Shown: positions 43,462 through 50,241 of the stretch, piece after piece | Layout: every line of letters begins with the position of its first letter | How positions within the stretch are numbered: the stretch's first letter is position 1 | Assembly: GCA_019119775.1 (NCBI GenBank) | Contig: DWWL01000003.1 | Coordinates: 1 to 64,000 of the forward strand | Direction of reading: 5' to 3' | Source: Candidatus Lachnoclostridium pullistercoris | Lineage (GTDB): Bacteria; Bacillota; Clostridia; Lachnospirales; Lachnospiraceae | DNA length: 64,000 nt | The notes under the pieces: generated by a model | Databases searched by the model: none | Seen by the model: only the letters and a program-made list of their open reading frames with translations | What the model was told of the DNA's origin: nothing | Made by a program: the position numbers and the translations under genes

Positions 43462-43953
43462 TTGGAGATGACACAAAAATATGAGGAGGACCGGGATTAT
43501 CTGGACTGTGTGGAGGATATCCTGGTCCATCCCGTGTTCTGTTCCATGGAACAGTATATCCAGCACGGGAAAACTACCTGCAGGGAACACTGCATTCAGG
43601 TTTCCTACCGGGCTTACCTGCTCTGCAGAAAGCATGGATGGGACTGGCGGGCGGCTGCCAGAGGCGGCCTGCTCCACGACCTGTTCCTCTATGACTGGCA
43701 CGCTCCCGTGAAGGAGAGGGGACACCGGTTTCACGGTTTTACCCACCCGGGGACGGCGGCAGAGAACGCGGAGAAATATTTTTCCATTTCCCCCAAAGAA
43801 CGGCAGATCATCCGGCGGCATATGTGGCCGCTGACGGTGGTCCCGCCCACGTCCATGGCCGGAATGGCCGTCATGTGGGAGGACAAGGTGTGCGGATTTG
43901 CGGAGACGTGTACCCGCATCGGCCGGAAATGTGCGGCTCTGTTTGGCGCGTAA
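43462..43953 (+). CDS. HD-domain phosphohydrolase-like protein
   Basis: The 163-residue protein has an HD fold: CREHCIQVSYRAYLLCRKHG, then AARGGLLHDLFLYDWH (the HD pair) and IIRRHMWPLTVVPP. Small HD proteins of this kind hydrolyse phosphate esters or nucleotides; substrate unknown. The start is uncertain: TTG at 43462 has GGGAG at suitable distance, ATG at 43468 is two codons later, and TTG at 43441 abuts the glgA stop. It follows glgA directly and is probably co-transcribed. Confidence 0.78.
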   Translation: MEMTQKYEEDRDYLDCVEDILVHPVFCSMEQYIQHGKTTCREHCIQVSYRAYLLCRKHGWDWRAAARGGLLHDLFLYDWHAPVKERGHRFHGFTHPGTAAENAEKYFSISPKERQIIRRHMWPLTVVPPTSMAGMAVMWEDKVCGFAETCTRIGRKCAALFGA

Positions 43954-44020
43954 GGACTCTTTTCGGGAAGGAGGACCGTATACCAGGCCGGTCTGCGGAT
44001 TGGAAATACGGGAGAAGAAC

Positions 44021-44482
44021 ATGACATTTTGGATGGAATTGCTGAACAATCAGGTTTTTATGAGCGCGGTAGTCGGATGGGTGGTGGCCCAGGTGTTAAA
44101 GACCATCATCGACTGTGCCCTGAACAAGGGTTTTTCCCCGGAACGGCTCTACGGGTCCGGAGGAATGCCCAGCTCCCACTCGTCCACCGTATGCGCGCTG
44201 ACCACGTCCGCGGCCTACTGCTACGGCCTGGGATCAGCGGAATTTGCCATCAGCTTCGTACTGGCGGCGGTGGTGATGTACGACGCCATGGGCGTGCGCC
44301 GGGAGACGGGAAAGCAGGCAAAACTGTTAAATCTGATCATGGAACAGGATTTTTTCAAATTTGACAATGAGCTGTTCCAGAAGAGACTGAAGGAGTTTGT
44401 GGGGCACACGCCCCTGCAGGTGGCGGCGGGAGCCGTCCTGGGCATCGTCCTTGCGGTCATCATGGAATATCTTTACGTCTGA
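44021..44482 (+). CDS. YuiD-like divergent PAP2 (DUF212) membrane protein
   Basis: The 153-residue membrane protein has about four hydrophobic segments. YGSGGMPSSHSSTVCALTTS, VMYDAMGVRRETGKQA and the C-terminal VGHTPLQVAAGAVLGI are the DUF212 signature of the divergent PAP2 family, probably acting on lipid phosphates. GGGAGAAGAAC precedes the ATG; the frame upstream is overlap with the HD gene. A hairpin at 44488-44520 (AAGGCTGTGGA/TCCATAGCCTT, then GCTTTTC) probably terminates the unit. Confidence 0.87.
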   Translation: MTFWMELLNNQVFMSAVVGWVVAQVLKTIIDCALNKGFSPERLYGSGGMPSSHSSTVCALTTSAAYCYGLGSAEFAISFVLAAVVMYDAMGVRRETGKQAKLLNLIMEQDFFKFDNELFQKRLKEFVGHTPLQVAAGAVLGIVLAVIMEYLYV

Positions 44483-44557
44483 AGCAGAAGGCTGTGGAAG
44501 TGGATCCATAGCCTTTGCTTTTCGTTAAAAGAGAAGGAAGAGAGAGGAAGAAAGAAT

Positions 44558-45145
44558 ATGAGGATTGTGCTGGCGTCCGGCTCGCCCAGGCGCAGAGAGC
44601 TGCTGGAGCAGATCGGAATCAGGGCGGAGGTGATTCCCAGCTCCGTAGAGGAAAAAGTGACTTCCACTGTCCCCGGAAAGGTGGTTCTGGAGCTTTCAGG
44701 ACAGAAGGCGGAGGATGTGGCCGGAAAGCTGACAGGCGCGGATGTGCTGGTGATCGGCGCGGACACTGTGGTTTCCGCGGGAGGCCGGATCCTGGGAAAG
44801 CCGGGATCGGAAAAAGAGGCCCAGGAGATGATCCGCTCCCTGGCGGGAACCTCCCACCAGGTCTATACGGGAGTGAGCCTGATTTACCGGGACCGGGAAG
44901 GCGCGGAAAAGCGGACGGCGTTTGCGGAGAAGACAGACGTGTTTGTCTATCCCATGGATGAGGAGGAGATCCTCTCCTATGCCGGCTGCGGAGAGCCGAT
45001 GGACAAGGCGGGAGCCTACGGGATCCAGGGCCGCTTTGCCGCCTATGTGGAAAAAATAGACGGAGACTACAATAACGTAGTGGGCCTTCCGGTGGGAAGG
45101 CTTTATCAGGAGATCAAAAGATTAACAGGAGGATGGAACAGATGA
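44558..45145 (+). CDS. maf: Maf-family nucleotide pyrophosphatase
   Basis: This 195-residue enzyme hydrolyses non-canonical or pyrimidine nucleoside triphosphates (dTTP/UTP or modified forms). The N-terminal ASGSPRRRELLEQIG is the nucleotide-binding signature. IGADTVVSAGGRILGKPGSE and GVSLIYRD follow, then KAGAYGIQGRFAAYVEKIDG and YNNVVGLPVGRL. AGGAAGAAAGAAT precedes the ATG. Its stop overlaps the HAD gene start (ATGA). Confidence 0.93.
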   Translation: MRIVLASGSPRRRELLEQIGIRAEVIPSSVEEKVTSTVPGKVVLELSGQKAEDVAGKLTGADVLVIGADTVVSAGGRILGKPGSEKEAQEMIRSLAGTSHQVYTGVSLIYRDREGAEKRTAFAEKTDVFVYPMDEEEILSYAGCGEPMDKAGAYGIQGRFAAYVEKIDGDYNNVVGLPVGRLYQEIKRLTGGWNR

Positions 45146-45924
45146 TCAAGCTGATTGTGACAGATATTGACGGAACGCTTCTTCCGGAGGGAACCCACTC
45201 TCTGGATCCGGAGTACTTTGAGGTGATTACGCGGCTGAGAGAGAAGGGAATGCAGTTTGCGGCTGCCAGCGGCAGACACTGGAAGAGCATCGACCAGTTA
45301 TTTGAGCCGGTGAGGGACAAGATCTTCTACATCGCCGACAACGGCGCTTACTTGGGAACCAGCAAGAGGGAGCTGTTTGTGCACACTCTGCCCAGAGATA
45401 CGGCCATGGAGATTATCAGAGAGGCCAGAAAGCTGGAAGGCGTGGAGACGGCGGCCAGCTGCGCGAACCAGGCGTACATGGAAGTGCAGGGAAGAACCTG
45501 GAAATGGCTGCAGGAAGGATACCAGTACAACATGAAGATGATCGACGACCTGACGAAGGTGGAGGACGGAATCATCAAGCTGGCTCTGGACTGCCCCTTC
45601 CATGTGGATCAGATCGCGGAAGAATTTCAGAAAAAATACGGCGACAAGGTGAAAATGGCAGTTTCCGGGGATACCTGGCTGGACATCATTCCCTTAGACG
45701 CCAGCAAGGGCATATCGGTGAAGGAGCTTCAGGAGAGCCTGGACATCCGTCCGGAGGAGACGATGGCCTTCGGCGACCAGCTCAACGACCTGGAGATGCT
45801 GGAGCGGGCCTACTACAGTTACGCCGTGGGCAATGCCAGGGAAGAGGTCAAGAAAGCGGCCAGATTCCAGGCAGACCGCAACGACCGCAACGGAGTGCTG
45901 AAGGTATTAAAGACTCTGCTCTGA
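45142..45924 (+). CDS. Cof-type HAD-IIB hydrolase
   Basis: The 260-residue haloacid-dehalogenase phosphatase has motif I VTDIDGTLLPEG, motif II AAASGRHW, a C2B cap in the middle and the motif III/IV zone AFGDQLNDLEMLERAYYSYA. Cof-type enzymes dephosphorylate sugar phosphates or cofactors; the substrate is not predictable. The ATG at 45142 lies 9 bp after AGGAGG and overlaps the maf stop; an ATG at 45133 abuts the ribosome binding site and is unlikely. Confidence 0.9.
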   Translation: MIKLIVTDIDGTLLPEGTHSLDPEYFEVITRLREKGMQFAAASGRHWKSIDQLFEPVRDKIFYIADNGAYLGTSKRELFVHTLPRDTAMEIIREARKLEGVETAASCANQAYMEVQGRTWKWLQEGYQYNMKMIDDLTKVEDGIIKLALDCPFHVDQIAEEFQKKYGDKVKMAVSGDTWLDIIPLDASKGISVKELQESLDIRPEETMAFGDQLNDLEMLERAYYSYAVGNAREEVKKAARFQADRNDRNGVLKVLKTLL

Positions 45925-46039
45925 TGAGAAGCTGTGGGAAAAGGGCCGCGGGCGGCAAAGAAACAGATACTGGCAGTGGAATTTCCGCGGAAAGTATGGT
46001 ATCTTCTTAATAGACATCACAGAAAAGGAGTTTTCGCGG

Positions 46040-47005
46040 ATGAGAATTTTAAATAGATGGAATCTGCTGGCCGCGGCTTTGGCGGCCGGCGCTTTTCTGA
46101 CCGGCTGCCAGGGAGGAATCCCCATGATCTCCCGTGTGAAGGAGATCGAAGGCTATCCCATAAATCAGGCCATGATCGTGGCCGCCACGGAGAAGAACCG
46201 CTATGAGGATGCCTATACCAGCCAGCTGTGGCAGGTGACTCTGGACGAGGAGGGCACAACGGTCCAGACCTTTTTTCTGGAGCAGGTGGAGCAGTTTCTC
46301 AGGGAGTTAAAGACGGTGAGCCTGCTGGCGGAAGAGCAGGGCGTCCAGTTAAACGGGCAGGAGCAGAGCCTGGTATCCCAGCTCTCGGAAGAATATTTCG
46401 GCGGGCTGACGGCGGAGGACATCGCCTACATGGGCGTCAGCGAGGAAGATGTGGAGGCGCTTTACAGCGACTACTGCCTGGCGAACAAGGCGGTGACGGA
46501 GCTGACGAAGGACACGGACCTGGAAGTGAGCGACAGCGAGGCGAAGGTCATTGATCTGCAGCAGATCGAAGTCTGGGATCAGGGGACGGCGGACTCCGTT
46601 CTGGCCATGGTCCAGGAGGAAGGAGCCGATTTTGCCCGCATTGCCGGGGAATACTCGGTAAACCCGGAGATCGACCGGCAGCTGGCTAGAGGGGAGGAGG
46701 ACGCCGCGTTTGAGGAGGCGGCCTTTGCCCTGCAGACCGGGGAGATCAGCGGAGTGATCCAGGCCGGAGACGCCTTTTACATTGTAAAGTGCACCAATGA
46801 CTACAATGAGGAGGCGACGAGAGAGCGGAAGGGCGAGCTGGAGCTTTTAAAGAAGGAGCGGGCGTTCCGGACCGTCTACGACGAGTTCGCGAAGGACCAC
46901 GCGGTGAGCTTCGGCGAGGATTTCTGGGACGGCGTCGATTTTTCCGGCGGCGGCTGCACCACCACCAATTTCTTTGAGCTGTACCGGGAATATTTTCCGG
47001 AGTAG
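46040..47005 (+). CDS. PpiC/PrsA-like peptidyl-prolyl isomerase lipoprotein
   Basis: The 321-residue protein has a lipoprotein signal peptide with lipobox FLTGC (Cys about residue 23), so it is anchored outside the membrane. An N-terminal SurA-like helical region (about 40-165) is followed by a parvulin-type domain (about 170-255; VIDLQQIEVWDQGTADSVLA, GDAFYIVKCTN). It probably helps fold exported proteins. AAAAGGAG precedes the ATG. It is followed 12 bp later by a DUF5721-like gene. Confidence 0.82.
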   Translation: MRILNRWNLLAAALAAGAFLTGCQGGIPMISRVKEIEGYPINQAMIVAATEKNRYEDAYTSQLWQVTLDEEGTTVQTFFLEQVEQFLRELKTVSLLAEEQGVQLNGQEQSLVSQLSEEYFGGLTAEDIAYMGVSEEDVEALYSDYCLANKAVTELTKDTDLEVSDSEAKVIDLQQIEVWDQGTADSVLAMVQEEGADFARIAGEYSVNPEIDRQLARGEEDAAFEEAAFALQTGEISGVIQAGDAFYIVKCTNDYNEEATRERKGELELLKKERAFRTVYDEFAKDHAVSFGEDFWDGVDFSGGGCTTTNFFELYREYFPE

Positions 47006-47017
47006 GCAGATTTCAGG

Positions 47018-47539
47018 ATGGATCAGGGGAAACAGACAGATATGGTAGCATTGAAGATCGGGGATATTAAGGGGTTTACGTCCCGCCTGTTCGTGCGGGA
47101 CACCTTTGATGAGATGTATGTGCGGGAGGCCCAGGTGGTGACGTACAATTCTTTCACCATCGACGGGCGGATCCGGCCGGGATTTTACACAAAGGACGAG
47201 CTGGAGGCGGGAAATATCGGGGAATTTTCCTCGTGGAAGGTGATCCGCCCCCTGTGTTTTGCTCTGATTAAGGGCAAAAAGCTGCCGGGCAGCTTTCACA
47301 TTGAATTTGCCGCCGGGCCGGAGATGGTGGAGCGGTTTGCGGCCAGGGCCGGCGGAAACTGGAGAGCGGATATGATCAAAGGGCTCTATCTGGGGGTCCG
47401 CTATGAAAACGGCGGGCTGCTGTGCGTCACAGGCACGTCCCTGGCGGTGTTTACCCTGGACCGGTCCATAGAACAGCTGTGGGATGACACGGTGAAAGCA
47501 TTCCTTAAAAAGAATGAGATCATATATTCAGAAGAATAG
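47018..47539 (+). CDS. DUF5721-like protein of unknown function
   Basis: The 173-residue soluble protein (MVALKIGDIKGFTSRLFVRD, SFTIDGRIRPGFYTKDE, RPLCFALIKGKKLPGSFHIE) resembles an uncharacterised family common in Lachnospiraceae, which I recall as DUF5721. The start may be ATG 47018 or the ATG at 47042; neither has a strong ribosome binding site. It is packed between the PpiC-like and PfkB genes, implying co-transcription. Confidence 0.7.
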   Translation: MDQGKQTDMVALKIGDIKGFTSRLFVRDTFDEMYVREAQVVTYNSFTIDGRIRPGFYTKDELEAGNIGEFSSWKVIRPLCFALIKGKKLPGSFHIEFAAGPEMVERFAARAGGNWRADMIKGLYLGVRYENGGLLCVTGTSLAVFTLDRSIEQLWDDTVKAFLKKNEIIYSEE

Positions 47540-47556
47540 AACCAGGAGGAAGTACA

Positions 47557-48444
47557 ATGAAGGTATTAAATTATGGGTCGTTAAACATTGACAATGTTTA
47601 CAGCGTAGAGCATTTCGTCAGAGGAGGGGAGACGCTCTCCTCGTCAAAAATGGAGATTTTCAGCGGCGGAAAGGGCTTAAATCAGTCCATCGCCCTGGCA
47701 AAGAGCGGGGCTGAGGTCTGGCACGCCGGCGCGGTGGGCGAGAGCGACGGCGAATTCCTGCTGGATATGATGAGAGCGGCGGGGGTGAACGTGAGCCTGG
47801 TATCTCATGTGGAGGGCAAAACAGGCCACGCCATCATCCAGAGAGACGGAGCCGGACAGAACTGCATCCTTCTCTACGGCGGAGCCAACCAGAAGATCAC
47901 GAGGGAGCAGGTAGACCAGGTGATGGAGCATTTTGAGGCTGGGGATTTCCTGGTGCTGCAGAATGAGATCAGCGAGATCGGCTACATCATGGAAAAAGCC
48001 CATGAAAAGGGAATGAAGATCGTTCTCAATCCCTCTCCCATGGATGAGAAGATCGCCGGATATCCGCTGGAGTATGTGGATTATTTCCTGTTAAATGAGA
48101 TCGAGGCGGGAGACATCTGCCGGACAGAGGGCGAGGGAGAAGAACTTCTGGCGAAGCTGTCTGAGATGTTCCCGAAGGCAAAGATCGTGCTCACCCTGGG
48201 CGGCGACGGTTCCATGTATAAGGACGGAGATCAGGTGATCCGCCAGTCCATCTACCGAGTGCCGGTGGTGGACACCACCGCGGCGGGAGACACGTTCACC
48301 GGATTTTTCATCGGCGGTCTGATCCAGGGCGAGGACGCGAAGACGGCTCTGGACCACGCGGCAAAGGCGGCGGCCATCGCCGTATCCCGGCCGGGCGCTG
48401 CGCCGTCCATTCCGGACAGAAGTGAGCTGGAAAAGGAACTCTGA
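47557..48444 (+). CDS. PfkB-family sugar kinase (ribokinase-like)
   Basis: This 295-residue kinase has N-terminal LNYGSLNIDNVYSVEHFVRG, the substrate loop FSGGKGLNQSIALAKSGAEV and the C-terminal PfkB signature VDTTAAGDTFTGFFIGGL with the catalytic Asp. It resembles RbsK, but substrate specificity is unassigned and no sugar transporter lies nearby. AGGAGGAAGTACA precedes the ATG. Confidence 0.87.
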   Translation: MKVLNYGSLNIDNVYSVEHFVRGGETLSSSKMEIFSGGKGLNQSIALAKSGAEVWHAGAVGESDGEFLLDMMRAAGVNVSLVSHVEGKTGHAIIQRDGAGQNCILLYGGANQKITREQVDQVMEHFEAGDFLVLQNEISEIGYIMEKAHEKGMKIVLNPSPMDEKIAGYPLEYVDYFLLNEIEAGDICRTEGEGEELLAKLSEMFPKAKIVLTLGGDGSMYKDGDQVIRQSIYRVPVVDTTAAGDTFTGFFIGGLIQGEDAKTALDHAAKAAAIAVSRPGAAPSIPDRSELEKEL

Positions 48445-48497
48445 TATAATTTGACTCAAAAAGTGAAAAATCCCGGGCGCTGGCCTGGGAAGAGGGA

Positions 48498-48558
48498 AAA
48501 CCGGCAGGACGACTGCTGCTCGATTGGAGCGGCGGCTGTCCTGCCGGTTTTCTTTTTT
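48498..48558 (+). terminator. Terminator of the kinase operon
   Basis: AAAACCGGCAGGAC pairs with GTCCTGCCGGTTTT, followed by CTTTTTTTG. In the OFF state described for the invertible segment, the leftward promoter would run into this hairpin from the other side. Confidence 0.88.
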
Positions 48559-48567
48559 TGACAAATT

Positions 48568-48597
48568 TTTACAACAAAATGATTCTTCTGTTGTAAA
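48568..48597. repeat. Inversion site L (left inverted repeat)
   Basis: A 30-bp site with palindromic arms TTTACAACA and TGTTGTAAA (the palindrome extends outward to 14 bp, 48563-48576 and 48589-48602) around the asymmetric centre AAATGATTCTTC. It matches the reverse complement of 48768-48797 at 29 of 30 positions. This architecture resembles tyrosine-recombinase sites. Confidence 0.8.
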
Positions 48598-48767
48598 AAT
48601 TTTGACTGATTGTTCATTGACGGCCCCATTATAGCACAATTTTTCTGCCTTTCCTATCTGCATTTCTCTGTTCAGACTGGATTTTCCGCCTTTTTCCGTG
48701 TATTCGCGGGTGAAAAAAGGGGAAAATGGCCTGCCCGGCACTCATTTTTCCCCTTCTTTTGCTCCTG
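48598..48767. promoter_or_regulatory. 170-bp probable invertible promoter segment, OFF orientation
   Basis: Between the inverted repeats the minus strand carries an extended -10 TGCTATAAT (TATAAT at 48633-48628) with a weak -35 TAGGAA at 17-bp spacing. It points left, away from the regulator at 48855. After inversion about the axis at 48682.5 the -10 would fall at 48732-48737 reading right, starting transcripts near 48745 towards the pilus island. No comparable rightward promoter is visible in the present orientation. The segment contains no plausible gene. Confidence 0.7.
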
Positions 48768-48797
48768 TTTACAACAGAAGAATCATTCTGTTGTAAA
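48768..48797. repeat. Inversion site R (right inverted repeat)
   Basis: TTTACAACAG, centre AAGAATCATT, CTGTTGTAAA: the inverted copy of site L with one mismatch. The asymmetric centres face opposite ways, the geometry that gives inversion rather than deletion. Confidence 0.8.
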
Positions 48798-48854
48798 CGG
48801 CCGGAACCTCTGTTTTCGCGGGGGACGGCGGAGCGTATGAATGGGGAATGAAAT

Positions 48855-50084
48855 ATGGAAAAAACGGGAAATGAATTTTTTTACGTGCGGATGCTGGGAG
48901 ATTTTTCCATCAGCTGCAGGGGAAAGGAGCTGCTGTTGGGGAGCAAGAGCACACGGAAGTTTATTCAGATGCTGCAGTTTATATGGCTGCGGGGATCGAA
49001 AGGAACCACGAAGGAACAGCTGATGAAGGCGATTTACGACCGCAGCGAGGTTTCTGATTCCAACAACAGCATCAACAATCTTCTCTACTGGATGCGCGGC
49101 CAGATGGTGAAGGCCGGCCTGCCAAAAGGGGAATACATATCCAGGAAAAACGGCCTCTATGTGCCGGATGAGAAATTTCCGCTGGCGGTGGACGTCCATG
49201 AGTTTGAGGAGCTGGCCGCGAGAGGGGAGGAGGCGGAGGACGAGGAGACTGCCAGGGACTGTTTCCAGAAGGCCCTGGATCTGTACCGGGGCGAGCTGCT
49301 TCCGTCGGTGTCCACGGAGATCTGGGTGATGAGCGAGAGCGCACGGCTGAAAAAGATCTTTGAGAGCTGCGTGAGCTGGATGGAGAATTATTACCGGAAC
49401 CATGAGGAGTACGGCGAGCTGGAACAGCTCTATGAGCGGGCGGTCCGCCTGTATCCGGAGGACGGATGGCAGATCCGGCAGATCGACCTGGTCTTTGAGC
49501 GGGGCGAATACAGGCGCGCCCAGAATCTTTACGACGAGATGGCCCGCCAGTATTCAGAGGAAATGGGGCTGCCGCCGACGGCAGAAATGCTGCGCTGCTA
49601 CGAGCGGATCAGCCAGATCCCCCATCAGCCCAACGGCGGAATCAGCGAGATCGGCAGGGAGATCTGGGAGTGCGGCAGGCCGGCGAAGAACACGATCAAG
49701 GCGTACTGCTGCGCTTACAGGGGATTTGTGGACGTCTGCCATGTGATCGGCCGCAATATGGAGCGCTCCGGCCGGTCCGTATTTCTGATGCTGTGCACGC
49801 TGGTGGATTATGAGGGAAAAATGATCCGCAGCCAGGAGAAGCTGAAGGCCCGCATGGACATTCTGGGCGAGGTGATCGGCAGCAGCATGAGGAAAGGGGA
49901 CGTTTACACCCGCTACAGTAATTTTCAGTACCTGATCCTGTTAAACGGGATCGAGCGGAAAAACTGCGAGATCATATACCGGCGGATCAGCCAGAACTTA
50001 AAAAAGCAGGCCGGCAGCCGGGCGGAGATCCAGTATGACGTTCTGTCCCTGTCGGATATCCGCTCTCCCTATGACTGGGAATAG
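48855..50084 (+). CDS. SARP/BTAD-type transcriptional regulator with degenerate GGDEF-like C-terminus
   Basis: The 409-residue protein has an N-terminal OmpR-like winged helix (about 8-105; FYVRMLGDFSISCRGKELLL, NNSINNLLYWMRGQ, GLYVPDE) and a bacterial transcriptional activator domain (about 110-255; VDVHEFEELAARG, ALDLYRGELLPSV, YDEMARQYSEEMGLPPTAEM). The C-terminal part (about 285-400) resembles a nucleotide-cyclase/GGDEF fold: RKGDVYTRYSNFQYLILL at 346-363 aligns with the R-x-x-D...R-x-G-G-D-E-F-x-x-x-L pattern but lacks GGDEF, so it cannot be a cyclase and may be a ligand sensor. It follows the invertible segment and precedes the pilus genes, so it is the likely pilus activator. Confidence 0.82.
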   Translation: MEKTGNEFFYVRMLGDFSISCRGKELLLGSKSTRKFIQMLQFIWLRGSKGTTKEQLMKAIYDRSEVSDSNNSINNLLYWMRGQMVKAGLPKGEYISRKNGLYVPDEKFPLAVDVHEFEELAARGEEAEDEETARDCFQKALDLYRGELLPSVSTEIWVMSESARLKKIFESCVSWMENYYRNHEEYGELEQLYERAVRLYPEDGWQIRQIDLVFERGEYRRAQNLYDEMARQYSEEMGLPPTAEMLRCYERISQIPHQPNGGISEIGREIWECGRPAKNTIKAYCCAYRGFVDVCHVIGRNMERSGRSVFLMLCTLVDYEGKMIRSQEKLKARMDILGEVIGSSMRKGDVYTRYSNFQYLILLNGIERKNCEIIYRRISQNLKKQAGSRAEIQYDVLSLSDIRSPYDWE

Positions 50085-50099
50085 GAATCCTGAGATTTT

Positions 50100-50172
50100 C
50101 ACAAAAAAATCACAAATTACAAAAATTTCCCTTCTTTTGATAGGTTCCATGATACCTGATTTGGTAGAATCA
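50100..50172 (+). promoter_or_regulatory. Probable SARP-controlled promoter of the pilus operon
   Basis: The 157-bp gap before the adhesin has CACAAAA (50100) and CACAAAT (50111) direct repeats at 11-bp period, followed by another TACAAAA. This recalls SARP heptamer repeats. An extended -10 TGGTAGAAT lies near 50163-50171. Repeat-to-promoter distance is longer than in Streptomyces, so this is tentative. Confidence 0.4.
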
Positions 50173-50241
50173 CTAAATAGTAAACAGACATATTTGATGC
50201 TTGTGCATGGACAAAATAGAAAGAGGGAGGAAAAGGCTGAT

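Noticed and set aside
48602-48622. Rightward promoter inside the invertible segment (TTGACT at 48602, TTGACG at 48617)
   Set aside because: No -10 hexamer lies at 16-18 bp from either element, whereas the leftward TGCTATAAT is strong.
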